Shown: piece after piece, positions 36,946 through 45,108 of the stretch
Layout of the letters: every line of letters starts with the position of its first letter
How positions within the stretch are numbered: position 1 is the first letter of the stretch
Assembly: GCF_014947265.1 (NCBI RefSeq)
Contig: NZ_JADCNK010000004.1
Span: 186,001 to 250,000, forward strand
Direction of reading: 5' to 3'
Source of the DNA: Pedobacter sp014947265
GTDB lineage: Bacteria; Bacteroidota; Bacteroidia; Sphingobacteriales; Sphingobacteriaceae
DNA: 64,000 bases
Notes under the pieces: generated by a model
The model's database searches: none
What the model saw: the letters and a program-made list of their open reading frames with translations, nothing else
Told to the model about the DNA's origin: nothing
Translations under genes and position numbers: made by a program

Positions 36946-37508
36946 ACCCTTTTAAAGGCTATCGTGTGGACACATCTTTTTGAGGTTGATTTTTTAGGCG
37001 TTTTGCTAGCTTCCTTAAATAATACCTTGTTTTAACCGAAGAACGCAGTCAATCCCAAGGGCCAGAGAAATCAAAAAAACAGTTGTAGGAAGGAACAAAT
37101 AGCACTGCCAAACCTAGAACGCAGTGGTTTTGTGTTCATAGACGCTAATTTAAAGCTTTAAGAAATATTGAACACAAAACGAAGTGCCGCTGTTTTTTTG
37201 ATGAGTGTAGGGTGTGTAAAAGGCCCATTGCTGGATTGACAGAGCGCTTTGGGTACTTTGGCACTCCAAAGTACCATGCCCCGCGGCATAGAGCGATAGA
37301 AGAATGTTTTACTTAATTGTGTCGACACGGATAAGGCATAGAGCGGAAAAAAATTAACTTTTATCTCCAAACTATAGTTTTTGAGATATCAAAGCTCGTT
37401 ATTTAGCAGGAAAGATGCTGAAATAAATTCAGCATGACGATCGAATTAGAAATATGCGCTAAAACAAATACAGGCTAATGTAGATGTGTCGATAGCCTTT
37501 AAAGGGGT
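36946..37508. repeat. 563-bp block bounded by inverted repeats (MITE-like candidate)
   Basis: The left end (36946-36977) has TTTTAAAGGCTATCG and then, after TGTGG, ACACATCT. The right end (37482-37508) is AGATGTGTCGATAGCCTTTAAAGGGGT, its inverse complement apart from that 5-base gap and one substitution. Inside are GTTTTGTGTTCA (37127-37138) with its exact inverse (37169-37180), GGTACTTTGG/CCAAAGTACC with loop CACT (37252-37275), ATGCC/GGCAT (37276-37289) and an AGA...TGACG hairpin (37413-37439). No convincing protein is encoded. Confidence 0.6.
37413..37439. repeat. AGATGCTGAA...TTCAGCATGACG hairpin
   Basis: A perfect stem of 8 bp around ATAAA. It differs from 27926-27952 by a compensated pair in the stem. 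Confidence 0.75.
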
Positions 37509-38033
37509 AAGGGGGATGATGTAGCGTTTACTATTTCTTGTTAGCCTTTGTAAACATAGGAGACAATTTAAGAAGAAGATGTAAGCTCTAAACATCAGCT
37601 GTGGATAGTTCTACGTTTTGCCACCCTAAATAGCACCACAAAACTATTTATCTAAACCGGATTGCAGGGGAGATCCTTTTTGCTGCCTTGGGCTGAGCTG
37701 GAGCATCAAAAAGATCGTATCGGAAAGCCGGATTAACACTTAACAAAACTTACGGAACCCTGCTTTCCAAATCAACATAACAAATTTAGATTTCGGCAGG
37801 TGAGACACCAGCCGATAGGATAAATTACAATATTATTTTCTAGAGATGGGTACCCAACGATCGTCATTTCGAGCGGAGTGCAGCGCAGTCGAGAAATCTA
37901 TCTGGATAGATCTCTCCGTTCCACTTCGTTTCAGTCGAGATGACGACTTTTTAGATCTCAAAATGTGAATAACCTCTCTTCACTCTGTGTAATCATTTTT
38001 ATTATATTTACGGCTGCCAATTTTTGTAGATAA
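37509..38033. other. Gene-free region upstream of parC
   Basis: Contains a further structured stretch with GGATTGCAGGGGAGATCC and GGAAAGCCGGATTAAC (about 37655-37775), the composite hairpin at 37862-37945, and a CTCTGTGTAATCA word at 37983-37995. A weak TATATTTA promoter-like element lies close before parC. No open reading frame is credible. Confidence 0.5.
37862..37945. repeat. Composite pair of AGA...TGACG hairpins, second copy
   Basis: CGTCATTTCGAGCGGAGTG to GAGAAATCT, then AGATCTCTCCGTTCC to GAGATGACG. It closely matches 5276-5363 in length, order and most bases. Confidence 0.8.
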
Positions 38034-40931
38034 ATGAGTGAAGAATTAGATCAAAACGTAAACGAAGAGCACAAACATACCATAACCCCAATCAACGGTT
38101 TATACGAAAACTGGTTTCTCGATTATGCGTCTTATGTAATTCTCGACAGAGCAGTTCCACACATTAACGATGGTTTAAAGCCCGTTCAACGACGCATTAT
38201 GCACTCTTTGAAAGAGATGGATGACGGGCGTTTTAATAAGGCGGCCAACGTAATCGGTAACACCATGAAATATCACCCGCATGGTGATGCATCTATTGGC
38301 GATGCGATGGTACAGATTGGTCAAAAGGATTTATTAATTGATATGCAGGGTAACTGGGGCGATCCGGTTACTGGCGATAGTGCTGCTGCACCCCGTTATA
38401 TCGAGGCACGTTTATCAAAATTTGCCAACGATGTGGTGTTTAACCCTGATACTACCGAGTGGCAGTTAAGTTATGACGGGCGTAATAATGAACCAATAAC
38501 TTTACCGGTTAAATTCCCTTTGTTATTGGCACAGGGTGCTGAGGGTATTGCCGTGGGTTTGGCTACCAAGGTAATGCCACACAATTTTATCGAATTGCTG
38601 GATGCCTCGATAGATGCGCTGAAAGGGGTGCGCCCAAATATATTACCCGATTTCTTTACGGGCGGGATGGCCGATTTCTCGAATTATAATGAAGGGCAGC
38701 GTGGTGGTAAAATCCGCGTTCGTGCGAAAATAACCGAGAAGGATAAAAAGACTTTGGTAATTACCGAAGTACCATTTAGCACCACCACTGGTTCTGTTAT
38801 TGATAGTATTTTATCGGCCAATGATAAAGGCAAAATCAAGATTAAAAAGATTGAGGATAATACAGCGGCCAATGTAGAAATTGTAGTGCATCTGGCACCG
38901 GGTATTTCGCCTGATGTTACCATTGATGCATTGTATGCATTTACAGCTTGTGAGGTGTCGATTTCACCAAATACCTGTATTATTCAGGGTGATAAGCCAC
39001 TCTTTTTGAGTGTGAACGATATCCTTATTGAAAATACCAAACACACTAAAAATTTATTAAAGAGAGAGCTGGAGATTCGCTTGCACGAGCTGCAGGAGAA
39101 AATTTTCTTTAGTTCTTTGCTTAAAATATTTATTCAGGAGGGGATGTACAAAAATCCTGAATATGAAAACTCATCTAATTTTGATACTGTAGTTGAGGTA
39201 TTACATATTTTATTTGAGCCATTTAAACCATCGCTTTACCGCGAAATTTTACCTGAGGATTTTAAGAAGCTGATTGATAAGCCAATGAGTAGCATCACCC
39301 GTTTTGATGTGAAAAAAGCCGATGAGCAGATGAAAAACCTGGAAGATGAGATTAAAGTCGTTAAAAACCACTTAAAACATCTTACCGATTACGCGATTGC
39401 CTGGTACCAGAAATTATTGAGTAAATATGGAAAAGGAAGGGAGCGTAAAACCGAAATCCGTTTATTTGATCGGGTAGAAGCATCTAAAGTTGCATTGGCT
39501 AACGTAAAACTATATATGAACCGTGAGGATGGATTTATTGGATCAGGTTTACGTAAGGATGAATTTGTGGCTGATTGTTCGGATATAGACGAGGTAATTG
39601 TTTTCCGCGAAGATGGTAAATGTATCATCACCAAGGTGGCTGATAAGACCTTTGTAGGTAAAGGTATTATTCACGCCCAGGTTTTTAAGAAAAATGATGA
39701 GCGTACCATTTACAACATGGTTTATAAAGATGGTGCCAGCGGTACATCTTATATTAAAAGGTTTGCCGTAGTTGGGGTAACACGCGATAAGGAATACGAT
39801 TTAACCAAAGGATCTAAAGGTTCGAAGGTTTTATATTTTACTGCCAACCCGAATGGTGAGGCGGAAATTGTGAATGTTGCCTTGAAACCGCATTCTAAAT
39901 TGCGTAAACTTCAGTTCGATCAGGATTTTGCAGAAGTGGCCATTAAAGGACGTGGATCGCAGGGGAATATCATTTCAAAATATCCGGTTAAGAAGATCAT
40001 TTTGAAGAGTAAGGGTGTTTCTACCTTATCGGGTCTGAAGATCTGGTACGATGATTTATTGAAACGCTTAAATGTTGATGGTCGTGGAAAATACCTGGGC
40101 GAATTTGATGGTGATGACCGCATTTTACAGGTACATAAAGATGGTTACTATGAGTTAAGTTCTTTCGAACTGAGCAATCACTTTGATGATGGATTAATCC
40201 TGATTCAGAAGTTTGATCCTGAACAGATTTTTGCCGCTGTTCATTTTGAAGGCAAAGCGCAGAACTATTTTATTAAACGTTTTGTATTCGAACTACAAGC
40301 TAACGGGAGGAAAACCATTTTTATCAGTGAGGAGCAGAAATCGAAGTTGCTGTACCTTACTTCAAATCCGGCAGCGAAAATTATCGTCGATGTTTTAAAA
40401 GGTAAAACCCAGATTCCGGAAACGTTGGATTTAACCTTAGCTGAATTGATTGATGTTAAAGGATTAAAAGCAAATGGTAATCGATTATCGCCACATGATG
40501 TACAGAAAGTGGTATTAGAAGAGCCTGAAGTGGCTGTTGAAGAACCTGAAGAAACCAGTGTTGATGAAAATGAGGATGATGGCATAACAGCTAATGAGGC
40601 GGTTAATAATGAAGAAACGGCAACTGATACTGAAGCCAATGATGCTACAATTACGGATGAAGCTGTTGCAACGCAGCTAAAGCCTAAATTTGAACGTGCA
40701 GAATCGCCTGTAGTTAAAGCGGATAAGCCAGAGGTAAAAGAAAAACCTGTTGCAGTAGAAAAGCCAGTAGTAGAAAAAACAAAGCCAGCAGCCGAACCTG
40801 TTAAAAAGGAAGAGGTTAAAACCGAAGAGAAACCTGAGTTAGAAGAAAAACCTGCTAAAAAGATAGATTTCGAAATTACCAATCCGGATGATATTGATAT
40901 TGACGATAAGGGGCAGTTGGGCTTGTTTTAA
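38034..40931 (+). CDS. parC: DNA topoisomerase IV subunit A (GyrA/ParC family)
   Basis: A 965-residue DNA-cleaving subunit. The N-terminus has YASYVILDRAVPHINDGLKPVQRR; the catalytic tyrosine is Tyr122 in AAAPRYIEA. The quinolone-region motif reads HPHGDASIGD at 81-90, with Ala at the place of the usual Ser. A coiled-coil gate (about 340-470) and C-terminal beta-pinwheel repeats (about 480-815) follow. The last 130 residues are a low-complexity Glu/Val/Lys/Pro tail ending in an acidic stretch and GLF. With ParE (24919-26790) it decatenates replicated chromosomes. A perfect 15-bp hairpin follows the gene. Confidence 0.92.
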   Translation: MSEELDQNVNEEHKHTITPINGLYENWFLDYASYVILDRAVPHINDGLKPVQRRIMHSLKEMDDGRFNKAANVIGNTMKYHPHGDASIGDAMVQIGQKDLLIDMQGNWGDPVTGDSAAAPRYIEARLSKFANDVVFNPDTTEWQLSYDGRNNEPITLPVKFPLLLAQGAEGIAVGLATKVMPHNFIELLDASIDALKGVRPNILPDFFTGGMADFSNYNEGQRGGKIRVRAKITEKDKKTLVITEVPFSTTTGSVIDSILSANDKGKIKIKKIEDNTAANVEIVVHLAPGISPDVTIDALYAFTACEVSISPNTCIIQGDKPLFLSVNDILIENTKHTKNLLKRELEIRLHELQEKIFFSSLLKIFIQEGMYKNPEYENSSNFDTVVEVLHILFEPFKPSLYREILPEDFKKLIDKPMSSITRFDVKKADEQMKNLEDEIKVVKNHLKHLTDYAIAWYQKLLSKYGKGRERKTEIRLFDRVEASKVALANVKLYMNREDGFIGSGLRKDEFVADCSDIDEVIVFREDGKCIITKVADKTFVGKGIIHAQVFKKNDERTIYNMVYKDGASGTSYIKRFAVVGVTRDKEYDLTKGSKGSKVLYFTANPNGEAEIVNVALKPHSKLRKLQFDQDFAEVAIKGRGSQGNIISKYPVKKIILKSKGVSTLSGLKIWYDDLLKRLNVDGRGKYLGEFDGDDRILQVHKDGYYELSSFELSNHFDDGLILIQKFDPEQIFAAVHFEGKAQNYFIKRFVFELQANGRKTIFISEEQKSKLLYLTSNPAAKIIVDVLKGKTQIPETLDLTLAELIDVKGLKANGNRLSPHDVQKVVLEEPEVAVEEPEETSVDENEDDGITANEAVNNEETATDTEANDATITDEAVATQLKPKFERAESPVVKADKPEVKEKPVAVEKPVVEKTKPAAEPVKKEEVKTEEKPELEEKPAKKIDFEITNPDDIDIDDKGQLGLF

Positions 40932-40940
40932 ATAGACTTG

Positions 40941-40987
40941 AGAGTTGTCAACTTTAATGGCCTGGTGGCAAGAAAGTTGACAACTCT
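40941..40987. terminator. Perfect 15-bp inverted repeat after parC
   Basis: AGAGTTGTCAACTTT (40941-40955) and AAAGTTGACAACTCT (40973-40987) are exact inverse complements with a 17-base loop. There is no T-run. It lies 10 bases after the parC stop and just before the pnuT promoter. Confidence 0.55.
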
Positions 40988-41021
40988 TCGTATTTCAACC
41001 AAAACATTTCATTTTTAAAGC

Positions 41022-41029
41022 TATATTTG
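41022..41029 (+). promoter_or_regulatory. -7 promoter element for the riboswitch transcript
   Basis: TATATTTG matches TAnnTTTG exactly and lies 12 bases before the riboswitch GGGGTGC, so transcription would start at the 5' edge of the aptamer. No convincing -33 element is seen. Confidence 0.5.
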
Positions 41030-41034
41030 CCATG

Positions 41035-41212
41035 CTCAAAGGGGTGCTTTTTGATGTTGCAATTTCTGTTGCCATCAATTTGCTGAGATTATACCCATTT
41101 AGAGGTTTAAGCCAAAAGGTTTAAGGTATAGGGTTTGACCTTATGCCCTATACCTCAAACCTTACACCTTCTAATGAACCTGATGCGGGTAATGCCGCCG
41201 TAGGAAGAGGTT
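41035..41212 (+). promoter_or_regulatory. TPP riboswitch with an extra hairpin between P2 and P4
   Basis: The conserved parts of the THI element are present in order. GGGGTGC is at 41041-41047. A long P3 hairpin follows (TTGATG/CATCAA and GCAA/TTGC), then GCTGAGATTATACCC ending at 41096. GAACCTGATG, GCGG-GTAATG-CCGC and CGTAGG lie at 41176-41204. Pairs in P5 are kept by compensating changes relative to the usual sequence. The P2-to-P4 linker, normally about five bases, is about 80 bases here and contains a 17-position stem (AGGTTT-AGGTATAGGG, 41117-41133, with 41146-41162). It should sense thiamine diphosphate and lower expression of pnuT. An ACTGTTT/AAACAGT stem with a later T-run (41225-41263) may be the switch output. 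Confidence 0.88.
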
Positions 41213-41288
41213 AAAATTTACAAAACTGTTTCGCCCTGAAAACAGTAGCTAATTGTTTTTTTACCGGCTGCAAAGCAAATTATTGTAA

Positions 41289-41951
41289 ATGAATTTTCAA
41301 GATTGGTTTAAGCTTTTTCAGGAGCAAATTTTACACACCTCATTAATCGAATGGCTCGCTGTTGGTTTCGGCGTATCTGAAGTTTTATTAGCAAAGAAAA
41401 ATAGTATCTGGCTTTATCCAACAGGGATTATTTCTATTTTATTGGTGATGAGCTTACTATATAGAGCGAATTTATATGCAGAAATTGTACTGAATGTTTA
41501 TTATTTGGTAATGAGCGTGTATGGTTGGCTAATTTGGAAAAATCAGGAAAATCATCACCATAGGGAGGTTCTATGGTCAACAAGAAAAGAATTACTTATA
41601 GCTGTTTTAATTTCTGTAATAGGGTTTGGAATTTTCTACACCGCTCTAATCAATTTGCCTGAACATTTTGTGATTGCTAAAATAGATATTTTCTTTACCA
41701 AATCGGATGTTCCAATCGCAGATGCCTTTGTTTCTGCTACTGCCTGGGCAGGCATGTGGCTGTTGGCCAAACGGAAAATAGAAAACTGGATATTCCTTAA
41801 TATTTCGAATATTGTGGCCATTCCGTTGCTATTTCATAAAAAGCTTCCGCTTATGGCCTGTTTAACTACGTTTTTGTTCGTCGTAGCTATATTTGGATTT
41901 TTTGACTGGAAGAAAATTATTAAAAAAGCAAACTCAAGTTGGCTTAATTAG
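41289..41951 (+). CDS. pnuT: PnuC-family transporter, probable thiamine transporter PnuT
   Basis: A 220-residue inner-membrane protein of the PnuC family with seven or so helices. Visible are the early EWLAVGFGVSEVLLAKKNSI, WLYPTGIISILLV, the Trp-rich VYGWLIWKNQ near 95 and the closing FDWKK. PnuC proteins pass nicotinamide riboside; the PnuT branch carries thiamine. The TPP riboswitch directly upstream decides for thiamine. The transporter lets the vitamin diffuse in, and it is then trapped by phosphorylation inside the cell. The gene next to it, 15 bases on, is acyl-CoA dehydrogenase-like, not the thiamine pyrophosphokinase often paired with pnuT. Confidence 0.88.
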   Translation: MNFQDWFKLFQEQILHTSLIEWLAVGFGVSEVLLAKKNSIWLYPTGIISILLVMSLLYRANLYAEIVLNVYYLVMSVYGWLIWKNQENHHHREVLWSTRKELLIAVLISVIGFGIFYTALINLPEHFVIAKIDIFFTKSDVPIADAFVSATAWAGMWLLAKRKIENWIFLNISNIVAIPLLFHKKLPLMACLTTFLFVVAIFGFFDWKKIIKKANSSWLN

Positions 41952-41966
41952 ATTCTATAAAAAAAC

Positions 41967-43055
41967 ATGAGTGAAACATTAGCAACTACCTGGCAGGAAA
42001 AAGTAAAAGATTATGCCGCACTTTCTGAAAAAATGGGTAAACTTCATCCCGAAATTTTAGAACTGGCCTATCAGGAAAACTGGTTTAAACTTTTTGTACC
42101 CGAAATTTATGGAGGACCAAACAAAAAGCTCCCTGAAATTTTAAGACTGGAAGAAGAATTAGCAGAAGCCGACGGAAGTTTAGGTTGGACCATTACACTT
42201 TGTGCCGGTGCAGGCTGGTTTGCAGGGTTTTTAAATCCCGAATTGGCCGCAGAGATTTTTGCGAATCCCCAAGTTTGTTTTGCCGGAAGTGGTGCTGTTG
42301 GTGGTGTGGCCATTAAAACGCAAACTGGTTATCTGCTCAATGGAAAATGGAGTTATGCCAGTGGTGCATTACACGCCACTATATTTACCGCTAACTGTAC
42401 ACTTAAAAACGAAAATGGTGATGACATTTTGGATGAAAATGGAGAACCGGAAATTAAGTCATTCATCCTTAAAAAAGAGGAAGTAAATATTTTACCTGGT
42501 TGGTCTTACTTTGGTTTAATAGCCACAGGGAGCCATGCTTTTGAAGTTTGCGATTTAAAGGTTGAAGAAAATCGTGCCTTTAAAATTAACCAGCAAATTG
42601 AAGTGGCCGATTCTGGCTTTGACTATCCCTTTTTGCAGCTCGCAGAAACCACGTTAACGGTAAATAGTTTAGGGATGACCAATCATTTTATTAAGCTGGT
42701 AGAGCAATCATTTTACTCCCGTTCCGGGTTAGGAAGATATAGCGAAGCACAAATTTTGTTTTTTAATCATGAACTTAACCGCTGCAAAGAAGAAGTGTTA
42801 AGCCTTCGTGCAAAATTCTATTATAATTTTGATGCGTCCTGGAATCAGTTAATGAGTAATGGAGAAATTACTGATGACAAACTAAGCGAGGTAAGTTCAA
42901 TCAGCCGTAAATTGGTCCATACCTGTTGGAAATCGGCAGCTACTTTATTTCCATACTGTGGCCTGGAGGCTGCAAAGAAGGAATCAGAAATTAACAGGGT
43001 TTGGAGAGATATTCATACAGCTAGTCAGCATGCTTTACTTACTTTCGAAATTTAA
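41967..43055 (+). CDS. Acyl-CoA dehydrogenase-like flavoprotein in the pnuT operon
   Basis: A 362-residue protein with the acyl-CoA dehydrogenase fold. The N-terminal helical domain includes LAYQENWFKLFVPEIYGGP and EEELAEADGSLGWTITL; the middle beta domain includes CFAGSGAVGGVAIKTQTGYLLNGKW and SYASGALHATIF; the C-terminal helices end in CWKSAATLFPYCGLEAA and RVWRDIHTASQHALL. This last segment is typical of the flavin-dependent monooxygenase/desulfurisation branch, so the substrate need not be a CoA ester. It starts 15 bases after pnuT with no terminator, so it should be under the same TPP control. A thiamine-related role is inference. Confidence 0.78.
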   Translation: MSETLATTWQEKVKDYAALSEKMGKLHPEILELAYQENWFKLFVPEIYGGPNKKLPEILRLEEELAEADGSLGWTITLCAGAGWFAGFLNPELAAEIFANPQVCFAGSGAVGGVAIKTQTGYLLNGKWSYASGALHATIFTANCTLKNENGDDILDENGEPEIKSFILKKEEVNILPGWSYFGLIATGSHAFEVCDLKVEENRAFKINQQIEVADSGFDYPFLQLAETTLTVNSLGMTNHFIKLVEQSFYSRSGLGRYSEAQILFFNHELNRCKEEVLSLRAKFYYNFDASWNQLMSNGEITDDKLSEVSSISRKLVHTCWKSAATLFPYCGLEAAKKESEINRVWRDIHTASQHALLTFEI

Positions 43056-43598
43056 TTATTCCAAAAGCTCTGGTTTAATTTTATCTCTAAAATCAGTAGC
43101 AAACTTATTCAGTTTTGGTTGTATTACAAATGCGCAATAAGGTTTTCCCTGGTTGTTGCTAAAGTAGTTCTGATGGTAGTCCTCAGCCTCATAAAATTCG
43201 GCTACAGGACAAACTTCTGTTGTAATGGGCTTATCGAAAATTTGCTGTTTGGTTAAATCTTCGATCATTTTCTCCGTCAGTTTTCTCTGATCTTCATTTT
43301 TGTAAAACACTACCGATCTGTATTGCGTACCCACATCATTACCTTGTCTATTCAGGGTTGTTGGGTTGTGGGTTTTAAAGAATACCAATAACAACTCACT
43401 AAACGAAATTACGCTCTCGTCAAACGTAATTTGAATTACTTCTGCGTGTCCGGTGTTGCCATTACAAATTTCCATATAAGTAGGATGCTTTAAATCTCCT
43501 CCCATGTAGCCTGATGTAACCTGGCTTACCCCATTCAATGTCTGAAAAACGGCTTCGGTACACCAAAAACAGCCTCCGCCAAATGTTGCTATTTGCAT
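43056..43598 (-). CDS. msrA: Peptide-methionine (S)-S-oxide reductase MsrA
   Basis: A 180-residue MsrA that reduces methionine-S-sulfoxide in proteins. GGGCFWCTEAVF at 7-18 holds the nucleophile Cys10 and Cys13. Also visible are TSGYMGG near 33-39, GHAEVIQITFD near 50-60 and the EDYHQNYF segment near 150. The size is usual for a stand-alone MsrA without a fused MsrB. Its stop codon abuts that of the acyl-CoA dehydrogenase-like gene with no base between, in convergent orientation. Resolving cysteines of the kind found in longer MsrA proteins are not obvious near the C-terminus. Confidence 0.95.
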   Translation of the reverse strand: MQIATFGGGCFWCTEAVFQTLNGVSQVTSGYMGGDLKHPTYMEICNGNTGHAEVIQITFDESVISFSELLLVFFKTHNPTTLNRQGNDVGTQYRSVVFYKNEDQRKLTEKMIEDLTKQQIFDKPITTEVCPVAEFYEAEDYHQNYFSNNQGKPYCAFVIQPKLNKFATDFRDKIKPELLE

Positions 43599-43749
43599 AT
43601 CCTACATATATAAAATCTGTTCCAATTTTTGGATCAATCAAAAAAAAGACATTTTTTTGATATTACAGTATAGTTAAAGATTAATTATTCCTGGGTGTTT
43701 TAAGGAAGACATGTTTTATATAAAACCTAAAAATCTTTCTCTTAAATAT

Positions 43750-43903
43750 ACGCAAAGACATTTAATATTCCCCTAATTTTTGAAAGTCACGGCGCGACGC
43801 TAAAACTAGATAGAAATATTTCAATAAACGCTGGTCTTAGCATCTCGCAAAGAAATTTATTATTTTCTAATTTTTTGAAAGTCGTAGCGTGATGCTACGA
43901 CTT
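43750..43903. repeat. Two imperfect direct repeats carrying AGTCGTAGC hairpins
   Basis: Two units of about 58 bases, 43750-43808 and 43845-43903, share CGCAAAGA, ATTTA-TATT, CTAATTTTT and TTGAAAGTC. The second ends in a perfect hairpin, AGTCGTAGC / GCTACGACT with loop GTGAT. The first has a decayed form. The rest of the 370-base gap holds only the terminator below. Confidence 0.6.
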
Positions 43904-43930
43904 GATATGCTTTTTCCAACTGGGAAGCAA

Positions 43931-43963
43931 ATAAAAAAAGCCTGTAATCGTAATTACAGGCTT
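43931..43963 (-). terminator. Intrinsic terminator of the lipoprotein gene
   Basis: AAGCCTGTAAT (43938-43948) pairs perfectly with ATTACAGGCTT (43953-43963); on the minus strand seven T's close the stem. It begins five bases past the stop codon. Confidence 0.9.
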
Positions 43964-43968
43964 CAGTT

Positions 43969-45018
43969 TTATTGATATTGGATATATATCGGTTTTGGTT
44001 TAAGCTTTAATAGCTCTTCCGGAGTCATTAACCGTTTAGGCTCTTTCTTCAGATCATTTTTATAAAACAGCTTAAATCCAGTAAACTGTACAGGCTCGCC
44101 CTGTATAAAGTGGCGGTAGGTACCTATTTTTAAATCGGGTTCGCCCCATCCATCCATATGCATTACCACCTGCACTTCAGGACGTAATTTAATGTTAGCT
44201 GAGTTGGTTACCATTTTCTTTGTAAAGCGGTGCAATACAAATACTTTTGGAGGCAAATTGTGTTTTTTAACAATATCGGCCAGGTACTGCGTTACATAAT
44301 TTACATCTGCAGCATCATAAGTACCGATTTTTCTGCCAGGTAATGAACCATCCTTCATTGAAAATTCCGGGTCGATACCTAAATGTACATAAGGCAGTTC
44401 AAGATATTTTTCGATGTGCGGTAATTCTGCTTTTATAGTACTTAAAGCCACCTGAAGATCTAAAAATACAATTGTGTTGGGTTGCATTTTGGCAATTTTT
44501 AAAACAGAATCGATCTGTTTATTGCCCATCCTGTTGATATATTTTCCATCTTTCCCAGGTGTTCCACTTGCTACTGCGGCAATGTAATGTAATCCTGGTT
44601 GTACAGGGGTGGTAGGATCAGCCTTTTCCCAATGTTTAACCTCAGCATTTAACCGTTTCCACATTTCTTTAGGCGCATACTCGCCAAGAGCGCCCATTTT
44701 TTTTGAATGCAGGTTTCCATAATAAACAACAATGCGTTTAAACGGTAAAATAGCCCCAGCTAAAGGATATGGTTGTTTTTTTACCGGCCATCTTCCGGTA
44801 GTATCTCCATTTGCCAGTTTTTTTACTAACGAATCGTAAAGTTTTGGATCAACCGGTTTCATTACGTTTACGGTCGAGTCGGTTTTCTTTTTAGTGGTAT
44901 CAGATGAGAAGATTTTACCAATGCCGCCACTGCTCTTACCGTCTGAATTACAGTTGGCAAATAAGCTGATTGCGGCAAAACCAAGTATTAGGGTGCCTGC
45001 TAATTGAGGGAATTTCAT
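43969..45018 (-). CDS. Lipoprotein of unknown function
   Basis: A 349-residue protein with a lipoprotein signal (MKFPQLAGTLILGFAAISLF, Cys23) and a low-complexity Ser/Lys/Asp linker to about residue 50. The body is globular, with regularly spaced strand-helix units: KRIVVYYGNLHSKKMG, GLHYIAAVASGTPG, NTIVFLDLQVALSTI, YVHLGIDPEFSMKDG, PKVFVLHRFTKKM and VQVVMHMDGWGEP. This alternation, and the acidic residues at strand ends (LGIDPEF, HMDGWGE), suggest a TIM-barrel, perhaps hydrolase-like. I recognise no named family. It is transcribed alone with its own terminator. Confidence 0.65.
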   Translation of the reverse strand: MKFPQLAGTLILGFAAISLFANCNSDGKSSGGIGKIFSSDTTKKKTDSTVNVMKPVDPKLYDSLVKKLANGDTTGRWPVKKQPYPLAGAILPFKRIVVYYGNLHSKKMGALGEYAPKEMWKRLNAEVKHWEKADPTTPVQPGLHYIAAVASGTPGKDGKYINRMGNKQIDSVLKIAKMQPNTIVFLDLQVALSTIKAELPHIEKYLELPYVHLGIDPEFSMKDGSLPGRKIGTYDAADVNYVTQYLADIVKKHNLPPKVFVLHRFTKKMVTNSANIKLRPEVQVVMHMDGWGEPDLKIGTYRHFIQGEPVQFTGFKLFYKNDLKKEPKRLMTPEELLKLKPKPIYIQYQ

Positions 45019-45108
45019 AGAATATATTAGATAATTAAAATTTAGTCTTTTTCCGGACCGATGAAAGTAGGACGGAAATCTGATAGTTTAAAATAAAGTA
45101 ATTAACAT

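Noticed and set aside
37158..37370. 70-codon minus-strand frame in the 563-bp block
   Set aside because: It crosses two hairpins and an inverted pair; it is more likely a by-product of a structured repeat than a protein.
38276..38305. Ala at the Ser83-equivalent of the ParC quinolone region, as possible resistance
   Set aside because: Probably the normal residue in this lineage; resistance cannot be inferred.
40265..40882. 205-codon minus-strand frame opposite the parC tail
   Set aside because: It is a Ser/Thr-rich mirror of the Glu/Val/Lys-rich low-complexity tail of ParC, with no family, promoter or terminator of its own.
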